NCBI GenBank assembly: GCA_964647545.1
Contig: CAZYHS010000006.1
Location: 10,927-74,926 of the forward strand
Source: CAZYHS01 sp964647545
GTDB taxonomy: Bacteria > UBA10199 > GCA-002796325 > 1-14-0-20-49-13
Reading direction: 5' to 3'
Length of the DNA stretch: 64,000 nucleotides
This document shows, in pieces, positions 43,286 through 51,803 of the stretch (positions are counted from its first letter, which is position 1; each line of letters opens with the position of its first letter). A program made the position numbers and the translations under genes. Below the pieces are notes generated by a model. That model was not told the DNA's origin. It saw nothing but the letters and a program-made list of their open reading frames with translations, and searched no databases.

Positions 43286-44743
43286 TTATCTTTCCAGCTT
43301 CTCCACCAATTTACGTTTGCTGTCGTAGATCTCGACTTCCAGCGGCATCTCTCCCGGAAGCGAGTGGGTCGCGCAGCCGTAGCACGGGTCGTACGAACGG
43401 AAAGCCATCTCGACCATGTTGAGGAGTCCGTCGTTGACCTTGCCCCCCTTGATGAGTCCCTGTGCCGCCTTCTTGATCGACATGCAAATTGAGGCGTGGT
43501 TGTTGGTCGTGCCGACCACAAGGTTCGCCTTCGTCACGATGCCGTTCTCGTCGGTCCAATAGTGGTGAGTGAGCGTGCCGCGCGGTGCTTCGACGATGCC
43601 GACACCTTCGGTCGGTTTCTTCGTCGGGAGCGTGCGATAGTCGCTTCCCATGATGCCGTCGTCCTTTACGAGCTCCAACATTCTTTCAGTAGCGTATGTC
43701 AGTTCGATCACGCGCGCCCAGTGCATTGCAAGGTTGTGTTTGACAGGCTTGCCTTTGAGTGTTTTGAACATCTTGTCGTACTCGGCCTGCGCAAGAGGTG
43801 TAGCCATGCCATCTGCTGCGTTGAGGCGCGAGAGCGGGGTGGCCTGATAGACGCCCGACTCGTTGCCAGCTACAAAACCTTTCCAGCCGATCTTTTTCAA
43901 GTAGGGGAATTTTAAATAGCTCCATGGCTCGACGTGTTCAGAAACGAACTCGCGATAATCCTTCGCGTCGTATTTGCAATGTTCTTTTCCTTCGGCCGAC
44001 ACGACACGAACCTTGCCTTCGTAGAAGTTGACTTTGTTCTTTTCGTCAACAAGTCCCATGTAGTAGGTCGGGAAGGTGAACGGATCGCTCAAAATAAGAT
44101 CGACGTAAGTTTTGTTCTTCAGGACGATGTCTTCAAAAACTTTCAGAGTGAACTTTGCGAACTCGACGCCGTCTGTTGCGATTTGAATAACGCGCGCGCG
44201 TTCATCTTTCGACAGTCCTTTGCTCATGCCGCCGGGAATTGCGTTGATCGGTGTGACCGGCCTGCCTCCCATAATTTGAGCGATTTCGTGGCATTCGCGG
44301 CGCGTCTTAATGACCTTGCCGCCTACTTCAACGCCGACTTTGCGAATGACCCCCAAAATGTTACGTTCCGACTTTGGAGCGTCGGGGCCGCAGACGAAGT
44401 CGGGGCCGCCGAGTGCGTAAAAATGTGTTGTGTGATCGCCGAGGAAGAAGGCCATGTACTGAAGCTCGCGCAATTTTTTTGCAGTTGGCGTGAGCTCGAT
44501 GCCGTAAACTGCGTCGCAAGCTTTGGCGCTGGCCATAAGATGCGCTTCGGGGCAGACGCCGCAGATGCGGGGCGTGATGCGCGGAAGTTCTTCGACAGGG
44601 CGGCCTTCGGCAAACTTTTCGAATCCGCGAAGTTCGGGGACCTGAAAATAGGCGTTTTCGACGTCGCCTTTATCGTTGAGGAAAATTTCGATCTTTCCGT
44701 GGCCTTCAAGTCGTGTGATTGGATCGATTGTTATTCTTTTCAT
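43286..44743 (-). CDS. mvhA: NiFe-hydrogenase large subunit, group 3c (MvhA type)
   Basis: 485 residues. It carries the NiFe active site. The L1 motif is RICGVCPEAH (Cys61, Cys64) and the L2 motif DPCYGCATH (Cys454, Cys457) near the C-terminus; all four ligands are Cys, so no selenocysteine is needed. After His460 a 25-residue tail (SLPGEMPLEVEIYDSKRKLV and on) should be removed by the maturation protease. The start codon shares a base with the mvhG stop (TAATG), so translation is coupled. It lies last in the hdrC-B-A-mvhD-G-A order. Confidence 0.95.
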   Translation of the reverse strand: MKRITIDPITRLEGHGKIEIFLNDKGDVENAYFQVPELRGFEKFAEGRPVEELPRITPRICGVCPEAHLMASAKACDAVYGIELTPTAKKLRELQYMAFFLGDHTTHFYALGGPDFVCGPDAPKSERNILGVIRKVGVEVGGKVIKTRRECHEIAQIMGGRPVTPINAIPGGMSKGLSKDERARVIQIATDGVEFAKFTLKVFEDIVLKNKTYVDLILSDPFTFPTYYMGLVDEKNKVNFYEGKVRVVSAEGKEHCKYDAKDYREFVSEHVEPWSYLKFPYLKKIGWKGFVAGNESGVYQATPLSRLNAADGMATPLAQAEYDKMFKTLKGKPVKHNLAMHWARVIELTYATERMLELVKDDGIMGSDYRTLPTKKPTEGVGIVEAPRGTLTHHYWTDENGIVTKANLVVGTTNNHASICMSIKKAAQGLIKGGKVNDGLLNMVEMAFRSYDPCYGCATHSLPGEMPLEVEIYDSKRKLVEKLER

Positions 44744-45735
44744 TATTTTGCTCCCTTTAACATGCTGTCTGCCATTCCAAAGCGGTAGAACGTGCCGACC
44801 GGATCGACAATTCCTTCAACAATTTTGGCTGAACGGGCGGAGTCGCCGCGCGAATCGACCAAGCTTCCAATTGCCGACGCGATCTTAGCGCCCTGATCAA
44901 ACACGCCGTCAGCCGGACCGTAGCAGCCGCGGCAGGGCATGTTTGCCTTCAGACACTGGGCTTCGCAACCGCTGCGGGTTGCGCTCCCCATGCAGACAAA
45001 ACCTTGCTCAAGCAGACATTGCGGTTTGTTGCCGAGCTCGGCCTTCGGCGTGAGGTCGGGTTTTTCCATGTGAGGACGTTTGAATTTTTCGATGCGTACG
45101 CCTTCGGTCTTCTTTTCGAACGGGCACTCGTCGCAAACCGATTTGTCGCCAGCGCCGATGATTGAACCTTTCGGCGGAAGTTTTCCGGCGATGATCGCTT
45201 CAAGACACGCCCAGATTTGCTTGGCCACCGGAGGACAGCCGGGGATGAAGTAGTCGACATCGACTACGTCCTGCAGACGGTGCACTCTGTTGTAAAGCTC
45301 GGGGAGATGCAGCTCGCCCTCGGGCATTTTGAATTTTGTCTGTGGCATGACGCCGTTTGGATTGACCGTTGTTTCAGTTGTTTTGTACGACCTCTCAAGA
45401 ATTTCTTCTTTTGTGTAGAGGTTGGCCAGAGCGGGGATGCCGCCCCAGTTCGAGCAAGCACCGAAAGCTACGAGCGTCTTTGATTTTTTGCGAAGAAGCT
45501 CGGCGATCTCTTTTGCTTCGGAGTTGCGGATGCCGCCGTTGAACATGCAGACGTCGATGTAGCCGTCGGGATAGTTCTTTACGTCTTCGTATTTGAAGTC
45601 GGCAAGGCAGGGGCAGAAGACCAAGTCTGCGACTTCCATGACCTTGAGAATGTTCTCGGCGATTTCTAGCGTTGCGATTTCGCAGCCGCCGCACGATGCC
45701 GCCCAGTAGATTCCTATTTTTAATTTTTCAGCCAT
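44743..45735 (-). CDS. mvhG: NiFe-hydrogenase small subunit (MvhG type)
   Basis: 330 residues. It holds the iron-sulfur clusters that lead electrons away from the NiFe site. The proximal-cluster motif starts WAASCGGCEIA (Cys15, Cys18), and further ligands lie in GACSNWGG, PGCPP and the C-terminal Cys-rich block (CDECPF, CLLEQGFVCMG, CEAQCLKANMPCRGCYGP). There is no twin-arginine signal, as expected for a cytoplasmic group 3 enzyme. mvhA follows in coupled translation. Confidence 0.95.
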   Translation of the reverse strand: MAEKLKIGIYWAASCGGCEIATLEIAENILKVMEVADLVFCPCLADFKYEDVKNYPDGYIDVCMFNGGIRNSEAKEIAELLRKKSKTLVAFGACSNWGGIPALANLYTKEEILERSYKTTETTVNPNGVMPQTKFKMPEGELHLPELYNRVHRLQDVVDVDYFIPGCPPVAKQIWACLEAIIAGKLPPKGSIIGAGDKSVCDECPFEKKTEGVRIEKFKRPHMEKPDLTPKAELGNKPQCLLEQGFVCMGSATRSGCEAQCLKANMPCRGCYGPADGVFDQGAKIASAIGSLVDSRGDSARSAKIVEGIVDPVGTFYRFGMADSMLKGAK

Positions 45736-45753
45736 AATTTTTTCCTTGAGAGG

Positions 45754-46179
45754 TTAAAAATCTTTTTTAGCCTGACCGTTCCAGTTAAGCGGGCCGAGTT
45801 TTCTGACCTGCTCGGTCATTTCGTTGACAACGTGCATGACGCGATCACCTTCAGCTGCTGAAATCCATTCGAGGCGGAAGCGTTCTTTTTCGATGCCGAA
45901 CTGTTCGAGCATTTTTTCGAAGATCTGCATGCGACCGATGGTTTTGTAATTGCCTTCAATGTAGTGGCAATCGCCCGGATGGCAACCGGCGATCAAAACT
46001 CCGTCGGCCCCTTCGGTAAAACCTTTCAAGATGAACTGCGGATCGACTCTTCCCGAACACATCACACGGACAATTCTCATGTTGGGGGCATATTTCATGC
46101 GGCTTGTGCCGGCAAGATCAGCGCCGGTGTAGCTGCACCAGTTACAGAAAATGCCCAATATCCTTGGTTCGAAAGACAT
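45754..46179 (-). CDS. mvhD: MvhD: 2Fe-2S electron transfer subunit linking Mvh to Hdr
   Basis: 141 residues, the usual size. It transfers electrons from the Mvh hydrogenase to HdrA. Cys motifs: FCNWCSYTGADLAG, VMCSGRVDP and AGCHPGDCHYIEGN. It is encoded between hdrA and mvhG, as in many bacteria and methanogens. Confidence 0.93.
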   Translation of the reverse strand: MSFEPRILGIFCNWCSYTGADLAGTSRMKYAPNMRIVRVMCSGRVDPQFILKGFTEGADGVLIAGCHPGDCHYIEGNYKTIGRMQIFEKMLEQFGIEKERFRLEWISAAEGDRVMHVVNEMTEQVRKLGPLNWNGQAKKDF

Positions 46180-46192
46180 ATTTTAATCTCCA

Positions 46193-46264
46193 TGTCATCC
46201 CCGCAATCTTTTTAGCGGGGATCTAGTTTGTCATCTGGATTCCCAATTACTACCTCGGGAATGA
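46193..46264. repeat. Family A element between hdrA and mvhD
   Basis: GTCATCCCCGCAATC ... CTACCTCGGGAATGAC, with an extra internal GTCATCTGGATTCCC. It sits inside the operon gap. Confidence 0.75.
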
Positions 46265-46268
46265 CTCC

Positions 46269-48260
46269 TTAAATTGAGAGAACTCCTTCAATTTCGTGCA
46301 TGATCTGTGTGTCTGTGAAGTGTTTAGCCTTTATTGCTCCGCAAGGGCAGGCGGCAACGCAAGTTCCACATGCTTTGCAAAGCGCGTCGTTGACGCGCGA
46401 TTTCTTTTTCACTGCGTCGAATTCGACCGCTTTGTAGGGGCACATGTCGTTGCAGATCTTGCAGCCGGTGCATCGCTCTTCGATTATTTCGGCACCGACA
46501 CCTTCGATCTGCACTTTGCCTTTGGCGATCGCCGTAAGAACCTGCGCTGCAGCGGCACTTGCCTGCGCGACCGTGTCGGGAATGTCTTTTGGACCCTGAC
46601 AGCAGCCGGCTACAAATACGCCGTCGCTAGCAGTTGAAACCGGCGCAAGTTTTGGATGCTTTTCTGTGAACCAGCCCTCTTTGCCCTGACAGAGTTTGAT
46701 GAGGTGGGCAATTTCGGGGGCGTCTTCTTTTGCTTCAAGCGCGGTGCAGAGGACGACCATGTCGACAGGAATTCGGCGTGTTTGTCCGACTAGTGTGTCT
46801 TCGCACTGAACAACTAGTTTTCCTTTTTCTTCGGGGAACATTGCGTAGTCGGTGACGCTTGCCGCTTTGCCGCGAACGAATCGCACGCCTTCTTCAAGGA
46901 GGCGGTTGTAAAATTCTTCGTAGCCTTTTCCGAAAGCCCTCATATCGATGTAGAAGTCGTAAACTTCGGCGCCGGTCTTTTCTTTGACTAGATGCGCGAA
47001 CTTGAGCGCGTACATGCAGCAGACGCGGCTGCAATACTCGTGGTGTTCTTTATCACGGCTGCCGATGCAGTGGATGATGGCGATCGATCTTGGCGCTTCG
47101 CCGTTTTCGCAAAGTATCGCGCCGCCGGTTGCACCTGATGCGCAGTTGAGGCGCTCAAATTCGATCGCTGAAATGACGTTCGGTAGTTTTCCGTAGCCGT
47201 ATTGGGTCATGACGCTTGGATCGAACGTTTTAAATCCGGTCGCGACTATCACGTTGCCGACTTCGATGTCGATGACTGTGTCGGTCATGTTGTGATCGAT
47301 CGCATCTTTTGGACACTGTTTGACGCAGATTTTGCATTTGCCGTTCTTAAAATAGATGCAGCTATCTTTGTCGATGACTGGAACGTTCGGTACGGCCTGC
47401 AGCGTCGGCATGTAGATCGCTTTCGGGGGGCCGAGCGTTATCGAGCTGTGTACGACTTTTTTGTCGCCTTTCGGTTTTTCAAGACGCCATGCGGGGCATT
47501 TTTGCCAGCATTCGCCGCAGCCGTTGCATTTGTTCACGTCGACGTAGCGGGCTTTCATGCGGACGGTCGCTTTGAAATTTCCGACGTAGCCGTCGATCTT
47601 TTCGACCTGACTGTACGAAAGGAGGGTGATGTTTGGATGCTGTCCGACCGACACCATTTTCGGCGTCAAAATACACGCGGCGCAATCGAGCGTTGGAAAT
47701 GTTTTGTCGAACTGTGCCATGTGGCCGCCGATCGAAGGCTCGGCTTCGACGAGATAAACTTTTCTGCCCGAGTCGGCGATGTCGACAGCAGCTTGAATGC
47801 CTGCGATACCGCCACCGATGATGAGCGTCGCCGGATTCATCGGAGCTTCGCGGTCTTGCAGCGGCTCGTTGTAGTTGGAGCGGTAGATAGCTCCTGTGAC
47901 AAGGGCTTTTGCTTTTTCGGTTGCGGCGGCTTTGTCTTCGTGGACCCACGAGCAGTGCTCGCGGATGTTGGCCATCTGGAAAAGATATTTGTTGATGCCG
48001 GCTTTTTGGCACGCTTTGCGGAAGGTGTTCTCGTGCATTAGCGGGCTGCATGCGGCGACGACTACTCGGTCGAGTTTTTCTTTTTTAATGTCGTCGACGA
48101 TCAACGCCTGTCCCGGGTCGGAGCACATGAATTTGTACTCTTTTGCAACGACAACGTTCGGCTGTTTTTTTGCGTGTTCGACAACTTCGGCTACGTTCAC
48201 TTTGCCGGCGATGTTTGTGCCGCAGTGGCAGACATAAACGCCGATTCTTGGTTGTGTCAT
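46269..48260 (-). CDS. hdrA: Heterodisulfide reductase subunit A (HdrA), flavin bifurcating
   Basis: 663 residues. HdrA holds FAD and splits electron pairs between ferredoxin and the HdrB site. The N-terminal domain has IGVYVCHCGTNIAGKV and MCSDPGQ. The FAD motif GGGIAGIQAAVDIADSG starts about 149. Fe-S motifs are CNGCGECWQKCP (about 245), CKICVKQCPKDAI and the C-terminal pair CTGCKICNDMCPYKAVE and CKACGTCVAACPCGAI. No selenocysteine codon is needed. Its partners hdrB and hdrC lie upstream, and mvhD follows. Confidence 0.96.
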   Translation of the reverse strand: MTQPRIGVYVCHCGTNIAGKVNVAEVVEHAKKQPNVVVAKEYKFMCSDPGQALIVDDIKKEKLDRVVVAACSPLMHENTFRKACQKAGINKYLFQMANIREHCSWVHEDKAAATEKAKALVTGAIYRSNYNEPLQDREAPMNPATLIIGGGIAGIQAAVDIADSGRKVYLVEAEPSIGGHMAQFDKTFPTLDCAACILTPKMVSVGQHPNITLLSYSQVEKIDGYVGNFKATVRMKARYVDVNKCNGCGECWQKCPAWRLEKPKGDKKVVHSSITLGPPKAIYMPTLQAVPNVPVIDKDSCIYFKNGKCKICVKQCPKDAIDHNMTDTVIDIEVGNVIVATGFKTFDPSVMTQYGYGKLPNVISAIEFERLNCASGATGGAILCENGEAPRSIAIIHCIGSRDKEHHEYCSRVCCMYALKFAHLVKEKTGAEVYDFYIDMRAFGKGYEEFYNRLLEEGVRFVRGKAASVTDYAMFPEEKGKLVVQCEDTLVGQTRRIPVDMVVLCTALEAKEDAPEIAHLIKLCQGKEGWFTEKHPKLAPVSTASDGVFVAGCCQGPKDIPDTVAQASAAAAQVLTAIAKGKVQIEGVGAEIIEERCTGCKICNDMCPYKAVEFDAVKKKSRVNDALCKACGTCVAACPCGAIKAKHFTDTQIMHEIEGVLSI

Positions 48261-48274
48261 TTTCTACTCCTTAT

Positions 48275-48346
48275 GTCATTCCCGCGGCTTTAAGCGGGAA
48301 GCTCGTTTCTATCAACCGGTTCCCCGATTACTCCCTCGGGGATGAC
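48275..48346. repeat. Family A element between hdrB and hdrA
   Basis: GTCATTCCCGCGGCTTTAAG ... CTCCCTCGGGGATGAC, 72 nt. The inner stem CCCGCGG/CTTTAAGCGGG is present. Confidence 0.8.
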
Positions 48347-48355
48347 AGGCACTAG

Positions 48356-49222
48356 TTATGCAAACCTCCTCAAAAGTGCGTCGGCGCTTACAACTTCGGT
48401 GCCGAACCCGAGCGCCTTGGGCTCCATGCCTAGCGCAAGTCCCATCAGCTGCGTGAAATATAGAATTGGCAGATTGAGTTTTAAACCGTAAACGCGGTTG
48501 ATGCGTTTTTGATAAGCGTCTAGATTCATCTGGCAGAGCGGGCAGGGGCAGACAATAACTTCGGCGCCGTAGTGTGCCGCACAGTCCATGATGTTTTTTG
48601 AAAGACGCATGCCGATCTCTTCTTCGGTTCCCATGATCGAGCCGCCGCAGCAGTGTGCCTTCATCGGATAGTGCGTCGGTGTGGCACCGAGGGCGGCCAT
48701 TAATTCTTCAAGGTGCTGCGGATTTTCTGTGTCGTCGAGGCCCGTTTTGGGGCGGACGATCTGGCAGCCGTAGTAGCAGGCGACTTTGAGATCTTTCAGC
48801 GGTTTTTTAACTTTGGCTTTAATTGCGTCGAGGCCTACGTCGCTGACGAAAATGTCGAGCAGGTGTCTGACTTTGACCGAGCCGTCGTACTGAAGGCCAC
48901 CCTCAGCGAGGGCTTCGTTGACCTTACGGCTGACGTCTGGAAATTCTTTCATGTACTTGTTGGTTTTTGTCAGCCCGACAAAACAGCCGCTGCATGGAGC
49001 GACGACGTCGCGCCCGCTCTTTGCCGCGATTGCCAAGTTGCGCGCCGAAATTGCAAACGATGTCATCTCTTTGATCGACATGTAGGCGGTGGCACCGCAG
49101 CAATTCCAGTCGTCGAGTTCGTTGAGTTTGACACCCAGCGATTTACAGACTTCTTGTGTCGAATGCTCGTAAGCCGGAGCCGACGAGTGAAGCGAACAGC
49201 CGGGGTAGTAGGTGTATTCCAT
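48356..49222 (-). CDS. hdrB: Heterodisulfide reductase subunit B (HdrB)
   Basis: 288 residues from MEYTYYPGCSLHS at 49222, with GGAGG 4 nt upstream. HdrB holds the disulfide-reducing noncubane 4Fe-4S clusters in CCG domains. Two CCG motifs are present: DWNCCGATAY and KAHCCGGSIMG, each with companion Cys residues in the spacing typical of the family (CYYGCQIVRP, CPCPLCQMNL). Which disulfide it reduces in a bacterium is unknown. Confidence 0.95.
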   Translation of the reverse strand: MEYTYYPGCSLHSSAPAYEHSTQEVCKSLGVKLNELDDWNCCGATAYMSIKEMTSFAISARNLAIAAKSGRDVVAPCSGCFVGLTKTNKYMKEFPDVSRKVNEALAEGGLQYDGSVKVRHLLDIFVSDVGLDAIKAKVKKPLKDLKVACYYGCQIVRPKTGLDDTENPQHLEELMAALGATPTHYPMKAHCCGGSIMGTEEEIGMRLSKNIMDCAAHYGAEVIVCPCPLCQMNLDAYQKRINRVYGLKLNLPILYFTQLMGLALGMEPKALGFGTEVVSADALLRRFA

Positions 49223-49247
49223 TTTTCCTCCATGTGATTCATCTTGC

Positions 49248-49320
49248 GTCATCCCCGCGGTGGTCAGCGGGGAACTAGATTGCTACGAACGAGATTCCCG
49301 ATCACTACCTCGGGAATGAC
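49248..49320. repeat. Family A element between hdrC and hdrB
   Basis: GTCATCCCCGCGGTGG ... ACTACCTCGGGAATGAC, 73 nt, the third family A copy in this operon. Confidence 0.8.
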
Positions 49321-49324
49321 AGTA

Positions 49325-49906
49325 CTACGGCAGCGTGCTAAGTGATTCGGCTTTTTTTACGATCTTTTTGAAGCCTTCCAGATCGCGGATCTTGTGTTGT
49401 TTGAGCGGTAGACGTCCTTTGAGAAACAGGCCAAGCCCTAGGAACGTATTTTTCACTGCGCCAATTGGATTGGCCCAAGCGAAGAAGCGGGCAAGGAGCT
49501 CGGCTTCGTTGTTGCGGCCGTATTTATTGACGACCGTCATAAAACATTTGCCGAGTTTGTATCCGCGCTTTTGAATGCCGAACTTGTCGCGGGCCGAGAG
49601 GCGTTTGTAGGCGTACATGAGGTCGGTGACCTTGATGCCTCGAGGGCAGCGGACGTAGCACGAATAGCACGATGTGCAGAGCCAGATGTCTGGGCTCGAT
49701 AAAACCTCGTCACGCATACCGGCGCGGGTCATAGCGATAAGTCTGCGCGGTGAATGTGTCATGAGGTGGCTGGTGGGGCAGCTGCCGGAGCAGGTACCGC
49801 ATTGGATGCAATCTACGATCTGCTCGCCGCCGGGGATAGATTTTATCTCGTCAATAAAGTCGAGTTTCATCTCTCCTTCGCGACGGATTTCCTGTTTCTC
49901 TTTCAT
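49325..49906 (-). CDS. hdrC: Heterodisulfide reductase subunit C (HdrC)
   Basis: 193 residues with two ferredoxin-type 4Fe-4S motifs, CIQCGTCSGSCP and CTSCYSCYVRCP. It links HdrA to HdrB. The start at 49906 is preceded by AGGGGGT; an internal ATG at 49870 is an alternative. It is the first gene of the hdrCBA-mvhDGA operon. Confidence 0.92.
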   Translation of the reverse strand: MKEKQEIRREGEMKLDFIDEIKSIPGGEQIVDCIQCGTCSGSCPTSHLMTHSPRRLIAMTRAGMRDEVLSSPDIWLCTSCYSCYVRCPRGIKVTDLMYAYKRLSARDKFGIQKRGYKLGKCFMTVVNKYGRNNEAELLARFFAWANPIGAVKNTFLGLGLFLKGRLPLKQHKIRDLEGFKKIVKKAESLSTLP

Positions 49907-49967
49907 GAAGGTGACCCCCTTAAGTGTTGAAGAAACTTAAACTAATTGTGCGGAAGAGTGAGACGCA

Positions 49968-49996
49968 CGGATAGCCGAAATAGGGTGAGGCGTCAA
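49968..49996 (-). promoter_or_regulatory. Tentative promoter for the hdr-mvh operon
   Basis: Minus strand TTGACG (49991-49996), 17 bp, TATCCG (49968-49973), about 60 nt before hdrC. The -10 is poor. Confidence 0.35.
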
Positions 49997-50078
49997 ATGA
50001 AAAAACCGCAATAACTTACTATTTTTCCAAGGTTTTTATCGCGTCCTATAATATATTCTTGCAAAAATCATTAAATAG

Positions 50079-50084
50079 TATAAT
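50079..50084 (+). promoter_or_regulatory. -10 box of the gene at 50098, short leader
   Basis: Perfect TATAAT, 13 nt before the ATG. A second TATAAT-like site lies at about 50046. No clear -35 or Shine-Dalgarno. Confidence 0.45.
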
Positions 50085-50097
50085 AGCGCCCGCCGAT

Positions 50098-51003
50098 ATG
50101 GAATTTAATAAACTTAGAGAAAACAAATGGTTCGAATTGGGCGCTTATGGGCTTGCCGCCGGCGCCGGTGCCGGAATTGTTAAGTTCGCTGAAATGGGCA
50201 TCAGAAGGTCTGTTGTCAATAATCTTGAAAATCAGATGGCGCTTGTCAATTCGGTTTGCGGTACAAATCTGCAGAAGGAACAGTTTGGCCGCCTCTATAC
50301 AAGCGATGCATGGGCTGCTCAAAGCAATCCATGGGTGGCGAGTGATTTTTTTGTGCGTCAAACAAGCGATACTTTGATGGCCCTTTTGGGGACAATGGTC
50401 GTTCCGATCGCCATCGGGAGATTTGTTGGTTGCGCGCTTGGTGGCAATGAAAACGACAGAATGGTCGGGCAGGCGACCGGTTTTGCCTACGCCCTTTTGT
50501 CGATAAACAGCCTGTCTAACCGGTTCAAATTATATTCACATCTTTTATCGGCGATGCCGAAAAACGGTTTTGGGAATTTAAGCCCTGTTTGCAAAGAAGC
50601 TAGAAACATCGAGGCGGAAGCCGCCGCTGCAGAGGCCGCAGCTATGCAGATGGCTAGATTTGCCGTTGAGAAGATTTCGGCGCTGCCGGAATTTTGCATC
50701 GAAACAAGTTTAAGCGTTTTTTTAGGTCCGAAGCTTGCGCATGCGTTTGTGTCGGGAACGATGCAGCCAAACTTTGCGGCGCGAGAAGTGGCGTCGATAG
50801 AATCGATGCAGCACATATTTGATGCTCAGCTTTGCGCGAAGGGAAATTCGTCTGCTTGCGCCAGAAATTACGCCCCCGGTGGAGCCATGTTTTTCGGTGG
50901 TTTCAATGCCGCCGGAGTAGGTGCTATTTCAGGGGCGGGGAGCTTTGTGTTTTCGGGGGGCGCGCTGTTTGCTCCGCAGCCGGTTCCAATTTTAGCGTAC
51001 TAG
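50098..51003 (+). CDS. Hypothetical protein with membrane-type helix and Ala/Glu-rich segment
   Basis: 301 residues from the ATG at 50098. I do not recognise it. The N-terminal third has a Gly/Ala-rich segment (AAGAGAGIVKFAEMG) and a hydrophobic stretch (LMALLGTMVVPIAIGRFVGCAL), then a Glu/Ala-rich helix (EAEAAAAEAAAMQMARF) and a Gly/Phe-rich C-terminal part (FFGGFNAAGVGAISGAGSFV). There is no signal peptide. It may be a membrane-associated or secreted accessory protein. It stands alone between two terminators. Confidence 0.7.
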   Translation: MEFNKLRENKWFELGAYGLAAGAGAGIVKFAEMGIRRSVVNNLENQMALVNSVCGTNLQKEQFGRLYTSDAWAAQSNPWVASDFFVRQTSDTLMALLGTMVVPIAIGRFVGCALGGNENDRMVGQATGFAYALLSINSLSNRFKLYSHLLSAMPKNGFGNLSPVCKEARNIEAEAAAAEAAAMQMARFAVEKISALPEFCIETSLSVFLGPKLAHAFVSGTMQPNFAAREVASIESMQHIFDAQLCAKGNSSACARNYAPGGAMFFGGFNAAGVGAISGAGSFVFSGGALFAPQPVPILAY

Positions 51004-51014
51004 ATTTTAAAATA

Positions 51015-51052
51015 AAAATCCCGCGTCTCTTACGAGACGCGGGATTTTTTTT
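51015..51052 (+). terminator. Strong terminator after the gene at 50098
   Basis: Stem AAATCCCGCGTCTC/GAGACGCGGGATTT with a 4 nt loop, followed by TTTTTT. The A-run upstream makes it work in both directions. Confidence 0.92.
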
Positions 51053-51057
51053 GAACT

Positions 51058-51108
51058 CATTTAAACTAATTAAACCATCTTAAACTACGTTAAACAACTT
51101 AAACTATT
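51058..51108. repeat. Degenerate TTAAACTAC array
   Basis: Five near-regular units of the TTTAAACTAA, TTAAACCATC and TTAAACTACG type, about 10 nt apart. It resembles family C in layout (short, imperfect, intergenic), but the sequence differs. Confidence 0.55.
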
Positions 51109-51110
51109 TA

Positions 51111-51740
51111 TTATTCAACGTGAGTTACAACAAAGCCCATCAGCTTAGGATCATAGCTTGAGGTGATGGTGACTTCTTTCTTTTCTTTTCCAAGAACGTT
51201 GGCTTTCCAGTTCTCAAAGTGACGAGCCGGCATCTTCACTTCTTTTTTGTCCTTGATGACCGTGACTGTTCCGCCGTTTTCGTTGGTGTAGCTGTGGAAG
51301 ACGACCTTTTCTTTTGCGATGTCGCCGTCTTTGAATTTCTTGAGGACCTTGGCATCTTCGGTCTTGCCGGCTGTTGTCACAACAACTTTTTCTTTGGCCT
51401 TTTCTTTCATGTCAGGTGTGTTGAGCTTTTCTTTGGCCTTGATGTTGAGTTCGTCGTTCTTTTCGGTGACTACGACTTTGGCTTTGCCGCTTTCGTGTGT
51501 CGCTGAATCTTTGACCTTTTCCTTGATCGTGGTCTTTGTTTCGTTGGTGTTCTTGTTGACGACTGTCTTGACTTCTTCTTTTGCTTTTACTTCAGGTGTC
51601 TTTGTTGCTGTCTTCTCTGTCGTTACTATCTTGTTCGCCGTCTCTTTTGTCTTTTCGACCGTCTTTGTCTCTGCCTTGACTGTGAAGCTTACGCCTGCCA
51701 CGAAAGCAAGCGCCACTACTGTTGCTAAAACCTTTTTCAT
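51111..51740 (-). CDS. Secreted Lys/Thr/Glu-rich low-complexity protein
   Basis: 209 residues from the ATG at 51740, with GGAGGGG upstream. A signal peptide (MKKVLATVVALAFVAGVSFTVKA) is followed by about 130 residues rich in K, T, E and V (VEKTKETANKIVTTEKTATK), then a charged domain. I do not recognise a family. It may be an extended periplasmic spacer or stress protein. The nearest neighbour is the Wzi-like gene, transcribed the same way from upstream. Confidence 0.75.
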   Translation of the reverse strand: MKKVLATVVALAFVAGVSFTVKAETKTVEKTKETANKIVTTEKTATKTPEVKAKEEVKTVVNKNTNETKTTIKEKVKDSATHESGKAKVVVTEKNDELNIKAKEKLNTPDMKEKAKEKVVVTTAGKTEDAKVLKKFKDGDIAKEKVVFHSYTNENGGTVTVIKDKKEVKMPARHFENWKANVLGKEKKEVTITSSYDPKLMGFVVTHVE

Positions 51741-51803
51741 ATGCCCCTCCTTATAGGGTTTGTTTGTTTGTCTGTCTAAAGCGTGCGGCAATTTACCACA
51801 TTT

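Noticed and set aside
43934..44788. 284-codon plus-strand frame opposite mvhA/mvhG
   Set aside because: Antisense to the hydrogenase genes and lacking any motif.
47202..48041. 279-codon plus-strand frame opposite hdrA
   Set aside because: It lies antisense to a motif-complete HdrA; the composition (F, D and V-rich) is typical of a shadow frame.
43286..48260. Selenocysteine in HdrA or the hydrogenase large subunit
   Set aside because: All active-site positions read as Cys and no in-frame TGA interrupts the genes.
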